Source of the DNA: Bacteroidota bacterium
GTDB taxonomy: Bacteria > Bacteroidota > Bacteroidia > Chitinophagales > Chitinophagaceae
Assembly: GCA_026391455.1 (NCBI GenBank)
Contig: JAPLEH010000031.1
Span: 62,001 to 126,000, forward strand
Direction of reading: 5' to 3'
DNA length: 64,000 nucleotides
In this document: positions 7,979 to 16,007 of the stretch, piece after piece
How positions within the stretch are numbered: position 1 is the first letter of the stretch
How the letters are laid out: every line of letters starts with the position of its first letter
The notes under the pieces: model-generated
The model's database searches: none
What the model saw: the letters and a program-made list of their open reading frames with translations, nothing else
What the model was told of the DNA's origin: nothing
Made by a program: the position numbers and the translations under genes

Positions 7979-9334
7979 TTAAACAGTAGCCAGTTCTTTT
8001 TCTTTATCAGCAACAGGTCCGGGTACTACCTGTTTTTCTTTATCACCGAATTCTGAAATGGGAATGATGGTCACAAATTTGGAAGCCAGTGTAAAGAACA
8101 GGAAGAAGGTGGCGATGCCTGCAAATGTTAGTGCCCATTCCACCCATGTGGCTGAATATTTTACATACTCCATGCGGGTATCCTGCATGGGGAGCAGGGG
8201 AGATTCCAATGTGGGCACAATGATGAGGTAACGCTTCACCCACAGTGCGAGCACCATAAAGAACGAAGCCAGTGCAATGAAATTAGGTTTACGCGTAGCA
8301 GGCAATGCCACGATCAGTACCGGAATGATAATACCGGCTACATTGGAGAACAGGAACCACCAGCCATATTTGGCAGGGTTAAATATTTTTTCGATCACTT
8401 CACTATCCCATTTTTGGGAACTGAACCAATCGGTCAGGTATTCGGAAAACGTAAAGTATCCATATGCAGCGCCGAGTACCATCATGATATAGCCCAGGTA
8501 GATAAAATGTTTATCCGTAAGATGACTGTTGAGTTTATACATTCTCCGGTATACCCACATCGACATGATCAGCACACCCGTACCGGAATAAATAGCGGCC
8601 AGTACGAAGTAAGGCCCAAAGATGGTACTGTGCCAGCCCGGGCGAAGCGTCATACCAAATATCCACGACAACACAGAGTGAACGATGATCGCCAGCGGAA
8701 TGATCATAATGGCCATCAGGTTGGTGGAAATACGGATATGCCGTTTTTGACTCGGCGTACCGCGATAACCAATGGCGAGTATCTTATACATTTTCTGTTT
8801 CCATTTGGGAATATTAAGTTTAGCATCCCGGTAGATTGCGAAGTCTTTGATCAATGCCAAATAGAGGAATATCACACTGCCGGTAAAATAAGTACTGATC
8901 GCCAGTACATCCCAGGTAATGGGCGACTGCAGACGCGGATACAATATCAGGTGGTGTAAACGATCCAGACGGCCCACACATAACAGAATATAAACAGGCC
9001 CGATGATGGTGGCAATAACGGTGATCATTTCTGCAATACGGATAATGGGTTTTCGCCACTCTACTTTCAATATATGCAGGATACCGGAGATCACCGCACC
9101 AGCATAACTGATACCAATAAAGAAAATAAAATTGGCGATATACAAACCCCACACCACATTGTCGCGCATACCCGTAATGCCATGTCCTTTGGATATTTGC
9201 AGATAAAGAGCATATCCGCCCAATAGTATCCAAAGCAGAAAGAAAATGCTCCAACCCCAGGTTCTCTTTCCAAATTTTTCGATAACAGGGCGTTGTTTTT
9301 CAAAAAGCTCCTGTTGATATTTATTCAGTTCCAT
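7979..9334 (-). CDS. nrfD-like: NrfD/PsrC-type quinol-linked membrane subunit
   Basis: A 451-residue protein with about ten membrane helices. The first helix region (WGWSIFFLLWILLGGYALYL), ISGILHILKVEWRKPI and the RLDRLHHLILYPRLQSPITWD segment match the NrfD/PsrC family. That family exchanges electrons between quinone and a partner Fe-S subunit. Here it follows a four-cluster Fe-S protein, but no molybdopterin catalytic subunit is encoded in the set. The complex may therefore deliver quinol electrons to cytochrome c or to a catalytic subunit encoded elsewhere. Confidence 0.9.
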   Translation of the reverse strand: MELNKYQQELFEKQRPVIEKFGKRTWGWSIFFLLWILLGGYALYLQISKGHGITGMRDNVVWGLYIANFIFFIGISYAGAVISGILHILKVEWRKPIIRIAEMITVIATIIGPVYILLCVGRLDRLHHLILYPRLQSPITWDVLAISTYFTGSVIFLYLALIKDFAIYRDAKLNIPKWKQKMYKILAIGYRGTPSQKRHIRISTNLMAIMIIPLAIIVHSVLSWIFGMTLRPGWHSTIFGPYFVLAAIYSGTGVLIMSMWVYRRMYKLNSHLTDKHFIYLGYIMMVLGAAYGYFTFSEYLTDWFSSQKWDSEVIEKIFNPAKYGWWFLFSNVAGIIIPVLIVALPATRKPNFIALASFFMVLALWVKRYLIIVPTLESPLLPMQDTRMEYVKYSATWVEWALTFAGIATFFLFFTLASKFVTIIPISEFGDKEKQVVPGPVADKEKELATV

Positions 9335-9371
9335 ACTAACATATTATTCGTTACTGAATACAAGCCTTGGC

Positions 9372-10343
9372 TTATTCTTCAGAATGGGTTTTATTTTCCA
9401 TTACATCCCTAAAGCGATCTTTCAGCTTGTCGGGAAGATTTTCGTAACCTCTTTCCACAGGGAATTGCCGGTCTTTCGGTGGCAGGTAATACACACGGGG
9501 TTTGGTGCCCAGCTCTTCCATAAAGCGATAGGCCGCGCGATCTTTGATCAGTTGGGTAAAGCTGAGCGTCTCATCGCCATTGGAAACAGTATCCTCATTT
9601 TCATCACCGAAATAAAATACACCATTGGGGCAGGCTTCCACACAGGGAGGAAGCAGACCTTCGCGGGTGCGGTCGGGACAGAAATCGCATTTCTCCACCG
9701 TACCTACTTTGGCAGGCACCCCCGTTTCAGCAGAATAGGATTGGCCTTGTATCACGTCCGGTATTTCCGGTTCATTCCAGTTGAACACACGCGTGGAATA
9801 AGGGCAGGCGGCCATACAAAACTTACAACCGATACAGCGCTCATTATCGATCAGTACCAATCCGTCCTGTCTTTTAAACGTAGCATCTACCGGACATACT
9901 TTTACACAAGGAGGATTATCGCAGTGAAAACATTGTTTGGGAAACCAATAAGGAGCCGATTTGTCGCTGTCCTGCATCAGCTTTACCGTAAGCCATTCTG
10001 TTTCTTCGGGGCGATAGTGCCATTTCTGACAGGCCGATACACATTTACGTGCATTCTTGCAGCGGGACAGATCTACCACCATTACAAATTTTTTACCCGC
10101 AATACCCTGACGTGCTTCCAGTTTGGATACGATAGCCATATGCTCCTGGTAATTGAGATAAGCGGAATCAATTTCCACCAGCTCCCCATCCGGAGAAAGC
10201 AGTTTTACTTTTTGCCCTGCCGACGCATTTTTCGAAGAGCAGGAGCATGCGAGGCTGCCACAGGCGGCAGTGGCGATAGTGGCTACCGCGGCGGTCTTTA
10301 AAAAATCGCGACGGCCTTTATCTGTTATTTGATCTTCTTTCAT
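9372..10343 (-). CDS. Four-cluster ferredoxin-type electron-transfer subunit with Tat-like signal
   Basis: A 323-residue protein. The N terminus has a twin-arginine-like signal (GRRDFLKTAAVATIATAACG). Four cysteine groups typical of the DmsB/NrfC/PsrB class follow: CKNARKCVSAC, CFHCDNPPCVKVCP, CIGCKFCMAACPY and CDFCPDRTREGLLPPCVEACP (given with its first and last Cys). This subunit wires electrons between an NrfD membrane partner and a periplasmic site. The start at 10343 (MKEDQIT) puts the RR motif at the expected distance; an upstream in-frame ATG adds residues overlapping the previous gene. The segment VKLLSPDGELVEID is shared with the 70-aa protein encoded just upstream. Confidence 0.92.
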   Translation of the reverse strand: MKEDQITDKGRRDFLKTAAVATIATAACGSLACSCSSKNASAGQKVKLLSPDGELVEIDSAYLNYQEHMAIVSKLEARQGIAGKKFVMVVDLSRCKNARKCVSACQKWHYRPEETEWLTVKLMQDSDKSAPYWFPKQCFHCDNPPCVKVCPVDATFKRQDGLVLIDNERCIGCKFCMAACPYSTRVFNWNEPEIPDVIQGQSYSAETGVPAKVGTVEKCDFCPDRTREGLLPPCVEACPNGVFYFGDENEDTVSNGDETLSFTQLIKDRAAYRFMEELGTKPRVYYLPPKDRQFPVERGYENLPDKLKDRFRDVMENKTHSEE

Positions 10344-10372
10344 TGCAACTGAATAAGGAGGGTTAAATAATA

Positions 10373-10585
10373 TCAGGACTCTTTCGATGGATTCTTCATC
10401 CAATCGTAGATGTCTTTATTACTGGCTTTTTTGTTTTTAGCGGCCGCTTCAAATACTGCACGGTCAATTTCCACGAGTTTACCATCTGCGGTCAGCATTT
10501 TTACCGTGCCGGCAGAAGCTTGTTTTTTATTGGTAAGCAGGGAGAAAAAATCACGGCGGGAAGCGGCCTTTTTATTATGTCCCAT
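10373..10585 (-). CDS. Small twin-Arg peptide sharing a motif with the Fe-S subunit
   Basis: A 70-residue protein with an SRRDFFSLL twin-arginine-like start but no long hydrophobic core. It then has the segment ASAGTVKMLTADGKLVEID and a charged tail. The same block (ASAG, then VKLLSPDGELVEID) follows the Tat signal of the Fe-S protein 30 nt downstream, so the two look like paralogous N termini. It is the first gene of the leftward redox set. It may be an assembly or targeting factor, or a remnant of a larger subunit; its function is unknown. Confidence 0.7.
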   Translation of the reverse strand: MGHNKKAASRRDFFSLLTNKKQASAGTVKMLTADGKLVEIDRAVFEAAAKNKKASNKDIYDWMKNPSKES

Positions 10586-10678
10586 ATCTAATAACTGGTT
10601 TGATAAATGATTTTCAGAAAAAGCACTGCAACTTATTCACCGGTGCCAGACTATTGCATGACAGCCATCAAGGAACAG

Positions 10679-10694
10679 CGTGATAAATGTCACA
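10679..10694. promoter_or_regulatory. CRP/FNR-like palindrome 1
   Basis: CGTGA-N6-TCACA, close to the TGTGA-N6-TCACA pattern of the CRP/FNR superfamily. It lies between the divergent redox gene sets. Confidence 0.5.
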
Positions 10695-10727
10695 ACATCA
10701 ACCCGCCTGATAAAGGTTATGGTCTTG

Positions 10728-10743
10728 TGTGACTAAAGTCATA
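10728..10743. promoter_or_regulatory. CRP/FNR-like palindrome 2
   Basis: TGTGA-N6-TCATA, with a perfect 12-bp core TGACTAAAGTCA apart from one central mismatch pair. It lies 49 bp centre-to-centre from the first site. The two may control the leftward and rightward gene sets together. Confidence 0.5.
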
Positions 10744-10866
10744 ACAGACCCATCTACTTGTCATATGACTGTCATGGTGAGGCAACTACTTTTGAAAGTG
10801 GTTTTTCAGGCATCCCTTCTCAGTCATATATATAATGCCTCGTGTTCATTTGTAAACTGACTTATT

Positions 10867-12057
10867 ATGAAAAAGATTTCATTCCTTCAAAAAGCAATCC
10901 TGTTTCTGAGTGTTCTGTTTATGTTTGCTTCTCTTTCCCAATGCCGGAAAGAAGGCAACCTGGCAAAGGATCTCGACAGGGCATTCAAAGGAGCACCCGA
11001 TACTACGGTGTACGCATCCTTTTATGAATCCAATAAAATAACTCCGGCAGATGCCAATGCGGATGTAAATGATGTGATCAAATTCAGGGGGGTACAAACC
11101 ATCCTGCATGAATATTGTGCTACATCCAATTGCCATGGGGGACCAATCTCTCCCAAGTTTGAAACCTATGCTGATGTAATGAAGTTTGTAATAGCCGGAC
11201 AGCCCGGTCAGAGCAAATTATGGGAGTTCCTTACCACCAATGACCTGGATAAAGCCATGCCGCCGGTAAACTCCAACCATGAAATGACCATTACCGACAA
11301 ATCCATTATTTATAACTGGATATTAAATGGTGCCAAAGAAAGGCCTGACCTGAACGATTTCAGACCTGCCGCTATACAGATGATCGTAAACGGATGCGGA
11401 TCTGCCAACTGTCACAATCAGGCTACTGCCACCGGTGGCTGGGCCCGTAAAGGACTGCTGGGTCCCCTCACTACTGCCGATACTACCCAATACACCTATA
11501 TCAATCCGGTAACTGGAGCTGCTACAGTATACTGTCAGCTTTCCAATCCCATACTGCGTAATCAGGTATGGACATCTTATAAAGACAGTGTAAAACGTTT
11601 TTATGCGGATACAGTTGCCAATGCCAGCTTCCGGCCATATAAAATATTTGGTACTCCTGTATCTGCACTCAGTACCCGTGGCCCGCTCAATACATATGAT
11701 GATATTCTGATGGATATCATGTATCCGAAAAGCATACGGAGCAACTCCTCTGTAGTATATACCGACCCAGTAACACTCAAACAGTATTATGTAAGAGGTA
11801 ACTACCTGAACGCAACCAGCTCTTTGGTAACCCGTATCGACTCCTCCCTGCTGCTGGCCAATCCGTTTACCGGGGTATATGCCACCGCACACCAGGGAGA
11901 TATGGCTTATGGAGATGGTGGACTGAAACCGCATGAAGTAGCCCTGATCAAAGCCTGGTATTTCGCTGATCCCAATATTCCGGAAGTATGGAAATACGGA
12001 ACTGCTAATGCCGGCATATTCAAATACAGGAAAACCGGTACAATCATCAAACGCTAA
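10867..12057 (+). CDS. Lipoprotein with two CX4CH heme-like motifs
   Basis: A 396-residue lipoprotein (signal ends FASLSQC, Cys26). Two candidate heme-attachment motifs are CATSNCH at residues 84-90 and CGSANCH at 177-183. Both have four residues between the cysteines instead of two. Each sits in a cytochrome-like context: a short helix before, then AMPP near residue 130 and a WILNGA helix. Many Bacteroidota lipoproteins of this sort are annotated as cytochrome-c-domain proteins with CX4CH. It begins the rightward set opposite the NrfD complex, so a role in periplasmic electron transfer is the best guess. Confidence 0.8.
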   Translation: MKKISFLQKAILFLSVLFMFASLSQCRKEGNLAKDLDRAFKGAPDTTVYASFYESNKITPADANADVNDVIKFRGVQTILHEYCATSNCHGGPISPKFETYADVMKFVIAGQPGQSKLWEFLTTNDLDKAMPPVNSNHEMTITDKSIIYNWILNGAKERPDLNDFRPAAIQMIVNGCGSANCHNQATATGGWARKGLLGPLTTADTTQYTYINPVTGAATVYCQLSNPILRNQVWTSYKDSVKRFYADTVANASFRPYKIFGTPVSALSTRGPLNTYDDILMDIMYPKSIRSNSSVVYTDPVTLKQYYVRGNYLNATSSLVTRIDSSLLLANPFTGVYATAHQGDMAYGDGGLKPHEVALIKAWYFADPNIPEVWKYGTANAGIFKYRKTGTIIKR

Positions 12058-12082
12058 TCAGATCACGCTAAAATTTCAGGAT

Positions 12083-12694
12083 ATGAAAAAGATAACTATA
12101 GCCGCAGCGATCACTTCAATGCTCATATACATACTCTCTTCCTGCTATAAAAACAAGGAAGATATACTTGCCCTTCCCAAAGTGTCTTTCCGCAACGATG
12201 TGGTACCCCTGGTAACAGCAGGCGCCTGCGGATGCCACAACAATGGAATTGGTACCCGGGCTGTACAATTTTCACATGCAGATACCATTTTCTATGATGC
12301 GATACTGGCCAGAACCGGCCTGTTCAAAACATGGGTCAATGGTGGTTTTCACCCTGGTGGTGGTGTCATCGACTTTAAAGCCAATGAAAAAGAACTGATC
12401 AAAAGATGGATTGATGAAGGTGCGCAGGACGATGGTGGTGGATGTACCGTGGCAGGTACCATTACCTACACCGCCAATATTCTTCCGCTGTACAGTACCA
12501 CCTGCAAAGGATCTACCTGCCATGGTGGAATAGCAGTAGGACTTACATTCACAAAAATGGTGGAGAAAAAATCTGTACTCACCGCCATGATGAACAGCGG
12601 TGGCGCAACCGGCCACCCCGGTGGTACCATCAGCCTGAGCTCCTGCACTGTAAAACTGTTCAACGAATGGATCGCGCAGGGACAACCGCAATGA
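12083..12694 (+). CDS. Cytochrome-like lipoprotein with CXCH and CX4CH motifs
   Basis: A 203-residue lipoprotein (signal ends YILSSC, Cys21). The segment VSFRNDVVPLVTAGACGCH resembles the start of planctomycete-type cytochrome domains, but the motif is a shortened CGCH (Cys49, Cys51, His52). A second motif, CKGSTCH at 141-147, is CX4CH. It starts 25 nt after the preceding gene and shares its architecture, so the two may be duplicates with distinct heme spacing. An upstream in-frame ATG at 12008 lies inside the previous gene and was not used. Whether both motifs bind heme is open. Confidence 0.78.
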   Translation: MKKITIAAAITSMLIYILSSCYKNKEDILALPKVSFRNDVVPLVTAGACGCHNNGIGTRAVQFSHADTIFYDAILARTGLFKTWVNGGFHPGGGVIDFKANEKELIKRWIDEGAQDDGGGCTVAGTITYTANILPLYSTTCKGSTCHGGIAVGLTFTKMVEKKSVLTAMMNSGGATGHPGGTISLSSCTVKLFNEWIAQGQPQ

Positions 12695-12746
12695 TCAACC
12701 GAACTAAACAACTATTCACGCATTCAGAAATATTAAAACAGGCGTT

Positions 12747-13700
12747 ATGAAAAAGATATTACTGCTCCTGGCTCTCAGTGTAAGTTACATGACAACTGCC
12801 TTTGCACAGGAAGGCACTGATTCAGTGGCTACTGAATCAGCCAAACCCAAACCCAAGTTTGCCAGAGCCACATTCAATTCCACCCGTATCATCAATATGC
12901 AGAGTGTGGAGATCGTAACCAAAGGCAATCTGCAGATACTCATCAATCACCACTTTGGTTATTTCTGGGATAAAGACCGCGGAGAAAAAACCGGCGAAGT
13001 GTTCAATCAGCGTTTTCGCCAGAATGCGGCCAATCTTTTTGGTCTCAATACAGGCGTGGCACATACCTATATCTCTCTGGATTATTCTCCCACCAGTTGG
13101 GCGAACCTGGGTATCGCTGCCACCGGAAGAACAGGTTATGAAGGATGGGCCAAATTCAAATTACTGCGACAGCAAACCGGCGTGAAGAATATACCCATAA
13201 GCATTGCCTGGTATTCTATGGCTAATATATATACACAGAAAAAAGAAGTAAATGAGTTTACCGACAACCGCTGGTCTTTTTTACACCAGTTGCTCATTGC
13301 CCGTAAATTCTCCAATAAATTTTCCCTGCAACTGATGCCTACCGTTATACACTTCAATATCGTACCGTATGGTATCAACAACAGCAATATGGTATGGTCT
13401 ATGGGTATGGCGGGTAAATACAAACTGACCTCCAAACTCAACCTCACCTTTGAGTATGCCCGTCAGCTCAACATGTATGAAAACCTGATCAGTAAAAATG
13501 GGGCCATCCTCAACTATAATCCCGACCTGCTGTCTGCCGGTCTGGAGATCAATACAGGCGGACACCTGTTCCAGTTCTTTATCGGAAATACCGTTGACGG
13601 GTCCAATATTGACCACCTGGCCCGGAATAACAGTGCCATCAAAGACGGAAAATTCGCTATGGGATTCACCCTCAACAGAAGCTTAAGTTTGAAGAAGTAG
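12747..13700 (+). CDS. DUF5777-type outer-membrane beta-barrel
   Basis: A 317-residue protein with a signal peptide ending TAFAQ. It then has many amphipathic beta-strands, with aromatic residues alternating, up to the end. The block FNSTRIINMQSVEIV is the start of the DUF5777 barrel family. It closes the rightward set after the two CX4CH lipoproteins, giving an envelope path of outer-membrane barrel plus cytochrome-like lipoproteins next to a quinol-linked complex. An intrinsic terminator follows. The exact role of DUF5777 proteins is not known to me. Confidence 0.85.
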   Translation: MKKILLLLALSVSYMTTAFAQEGTDSVATESAKPKPKFARATFNSTRIINMQSVEIVTKGNLQILINHHFGYFWDKDRGEKTGEVFNQRFRQNAANLFGLNTGVAHTYISLDYSPTSWANLGIAATGRTGYEGWAKFKLLRQQTGVKNIPISIAWYSMANIYTQKKEVNEFTDNRWSFLHQLLIARKFSNKFSLQLMPTVIHFNIVPYGINNSNMVWSMGMAGKYKLTSKLNLTFEYARQLNMYENLISKNGAILNYNPDLLSAGLEINTGGHLFQFFIGNTVDGSNIDHLARNNSAIKDGKFAMGFTLNRSLSLKK

Positions 13701-13722
13701 AAATTTAAAATCCAATATTCGG

Positions 13723-13751
13723 GGGTCGGCTGTATCAGCCGACCCTTTTTT
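13723..13751 (+). terminator. Intrinsic terminator after barrel gene
   Basis: A perfect 10-bp stem GGGTCGGCTG/CAGCCGACCC with loop TAT and a T6 tail ends the rightward redox operon. Confidence 0.95.
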
Positions 13752-13813
13752 GTGCCCCACCCCCTTTTTGCCGAAGGATTTTATTAGCTTGATGCGTCAA
13801 TACGCAAACCCGT

Positions 13814-14401
13814 TTGAGTGAACAGGAACTCATACAGCAATTGCAGCGCGGAAATGAGCCTGCATTCCGGTGGCTGGTAGACAACTACCGCAACCGGGTA
13901 TATCATACTGCCCTGAATATTTTGCAGGATACCAAAGAGGCAGAAGATGCTGCGCAGGAGACCTTTATACGGGTGTATGAATCCATCGGCAGCTTTAAAG
14001 GCGAATCATCGCTCAGCACCTGGATATACCGGATCGCGGTACACAAAGCCCTGGATAAAATACGCCGCAGGAAGAGCCGCGAAAAATTACATAAACTGCT
14101 CCCCTGGTGGATGCCGGAGGAAAAGAAAAGTGCGGAAGGACCATTTTACCATCCCGGAGTGGCTGCCGAGAATAAAGAGAAAGCAGCCGTTTTATTCCGC
14201 GCTATTGAATCCCTCCCTGAAAAACAACGCCTGGCCTTTACCCTCATTAAAGTACAGGGTATGAGCTATGAAGAAGCCTGCGAACTGATGCAGCAGAATA
14301 TCAAAGCGGTGGAATCACTCATTACCCGGGCCAGAGGCAACCTGCAGAAGATCCTGCAGGATTATTATGATAACATGAAAAAAGATAACGCTAACCACTA
14401 A
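13814..14401 (+). CDS. ECF-family RNA polymerase sigma factor
   Basis: A 195-residue sigma-70 family protein. Region 2 contains AAQETFIRVYESIGSFKG and STWIYRIAVHKALDKIRRRK. Region 4 contains SLPEKQRLAFTLIKVQGMSYEEAC and a final helix with LITRARGNLQK. The start is taken as TTG at 13814, because an in-frame stop lies at 13790 and there is no nearer ATG. The next gene is a single-TM protein placed like an anti-sigma factor, followed by Spy-like periplasmic proteins. This matches an envelope-stress unit. Confidence 0.93.
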   Translation: MSEQELIQQLQRGNEPAFRWLVDNYRNRVYHTALNILQDTKEAEDAAQETFIRVYESIGSFKGESSLSTWIYRIAVHKALDKIRRRKSREKLHKLLPWWMPEEKKSAEGPFYHPGVAAENKEKAAVLFRAIESLPEKQRLAFTLIKVQGMSYEEACELMQQNIKAVESLITRARGNLQKILQDYYDNMKKDNANH

Positions 14402-14412
14402 CCGAAAATACC

Positions 14413-14709
14413 ATGGATAAAAATTTTTCACCACTCGTTGATGAGCACCTGCAAAGCCTGCAGGGAATGCAGGAATCAGCCACCGACGATTTTTTCTATA
14501 CACGCCTCATGGCCCGTATGGAAAGAAAGGAGAGTAACCCCAACTGGAATTTTCCGCTAAAACCGGTTTGGCTGGCAGGAGCCCTTACGATATTATTAGT
14601 CATCAATGGACTGATACTGGTACAACAAAACCGCGGGGAGAAAAAAACATCCGCCTCTTCTATACAGGATGTGGCCAGCTCTTATGATCAATCGATATCT
14701 ACCTACTAA
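14413..14709 (+). CDS. Single-TM protein, anti-sigma-like
   Basis: A 98-residue protein with an acidic and amphipathic N-terminal half (MDKNFSPLVDEHLQSLQGM), one membrane helix at about residues 52-68 and a short polar tail outside. It starts 11 nt after the sigma gene. Size, topology and position fit a membrane anti-sigma factor that holds the ECF sigma. No zinc-binding HxxxCxxC motif is present. Confidence 0.72.
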   Translation: MDKNFSPLVDEHLQSLQGMQESATDDFFYTRLMARMERKESNPNWNFPLKPVWLAGALTILLVINGLILVQQNRGEKKTSASSIQDVASSYDQSISTY

Positions 14710-14711
14710 TT

Positions 14712-15290
14712 ATGCCTTACGCAATGAAAAATAAATTACTTACCTGGCTGGTCGTATTGTTGTTGGTCGCCAATGCTGCCACCATCGCTTTTTTCTGGCT
14801 GGGAAGAACGAAGCAACCTCCCGGCTTACAGGGATCTGCTGCCCGCGATTTTCTGGTGAAAGAACTGAACCTGGATGCAAAGCAACAGGAGCAATTCAGC
14901 GAAATGGTAAAAGAACACCGCAACTCGGCTGATCAGATAAGACCACAAATCCGTAAAGCCAAAGAAGCATTATTCGACCTCCTGAAACAACCCGGCGTTT
15001 CCGACAGCCTGAAACTGGCAGCCGCAAAACAGGTAAGCGTACAAACAGAAGCACTCGACCTGCTTACGTTTGATCATTTTCAAAAACTAAGATCTATTTG
15101 TAATCCTGCTCAGCAACAAAAATTTGACGCTGTCATACATGATATTATCCGAACAATGGGACAACCACGACCTCCCATGCGGCCAGGAGACAGACCCGGC
15201 CCACCATCCGGCGAAGGACCTGTTGAAAACAGGCCTCCACCATCCGGCGAAGGACCTGGTGAAAACCGACCCCCACCTCCTGGCGAATAA
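14712..15290 (+). CDS. Spy/CpxP-like periplasmic protein with repetitive Pro-rich tail
   Basis: A 192-residue protein with an N-terminal anchor (LLTWLVVLLLVANAATIAFFW). It then has a helical, charged region (ELNLDAKQQEQFSEMVKEHR) like the CpxP/Spy/ZraP heavy-metal-sensor family. The tail is proline-rich and repeats PPSGEGP-ENRP twice at DNA level in units of about 33 bp. The first ATG is 2 nt after the previous stop; the second Met (14724) is equally possible. It lies in the ECF sigma operon, so it may be the chaperone or sensor of the regulated pathway. Confidence 0.75.
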   Translation: MPYAMKNKLLTWLVVLLLVANAATIAFFWLGRTKQPPGLQGSAARDFLVKELNLDAKQQEQFSEMVKEHRNSADQIRPQIRKAKEALFDLLKQPGVSDSLKLAAAKQVSVQTEALDLLTFDHFQKLRSICNPAQQQKFDAVIHDIIRTMGQPRPPMRPGDRPGPPSGEGPVENRPPPSGEGPGENRPPPPGE

Positions 15291-15391
15291 TCATTTAATC
15301 ACCAAAGGATTTTGATGGGATCAAACATCTGAATAGAAACAAACGGTCCGGACTGCTTACATGAAAAAATCAATTAATTAAAACAAGACGT

Positions 15392-15805
15392 ATGAAAAAA
15401 ATATTGCTCACCACCCTGGTACTGGGTTTTGTGATCGTGGCAAAACCCCAACCTCCGGGCCAGCCCCCCAAACCCCCATCCGCAGAAGAAAGATTGAAAC
15501 ATACTTCTGAACTCTTGCAAAAAGAAGTAGTGCTTACCGCCGCACAAAAAGCAGCGGTGGAGGCGGCGTTCAAAAACTTTTTTACTGCAGCAGATAAAGT
15601 ACGAAAAGATAATCCGCCCCCACCCCCACCGCCACCGGATCCTAAAGTAAAAGAAGCCATGGATAAACTGGTGGCAGAAAGGGATGAAAGTATAAAGAAA
15701 ATCCTCAGCGCAGCCCAGTATGAAAAGTATAAGGAAGCGATGAAGAAAATGCACCCGCAGGGCGGCCCCGGCGGTAAGAACGGACCACCACCGCCCCGCC
15801 AATAA
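15392..15805 (+). CDS. Secreted Spy-like helical protein with polyproline runs
   Basis: A 137-residue protein with a signal peptide (LLTTLVLGFVIVAKPQ). It has two helical charged segments separated by an eight-proline run and a Pro/Gly-rich end. The spacing of LTAAQKAAV and LSAAQYEKYKEAM resembles the LTxxQ repeats of Spy-type chaperones. A similar 137-residue protein is encoded at 54740. It is probably the last gene of the ECF unit, and a terminator follows it. Confidence 0.72.
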   Translation: MKKILLTTLVLGFVIVAKPQPPGQPPKPPSAEERLKHTSELLQKEVVLTAAQKAAVEAAFKNFFTAADKVRKDNPPPPPPPPDPKVKEAMDKLVAERDESIKKILSAAQYEKYKEAMKKMHPQGGPGGKNGPPPPRQ

Positions 15806-15841
15806 ACAGAAACCACAGTTTTTAATATACAGTACATACAT

Positions 15842-15871
15842 AAAGCACAACCATCGTTGTGCTTTATTTTT
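15842..15871 (+). terminator. Intrinsic terminator of ECF operon
   Basis: A perfect 10-bp stem AAAGCACAAC/GTTGTGCTTT with loop CATC and an ATTTTT tail. Confidence 0.93.
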
Positions 15872-16007
15872 ACATACCAATCGCTGAGCGGAAAAACGGT
15901 TCTTTCATTTACTCCTTATCCATCTGGTATAAACAATAGCCGTTTTCAGTTGTTGAAAAAATTGATTTCCAGGTATAGTACTTATCTTGAGTAATATTAA
16001 CCCGCCC

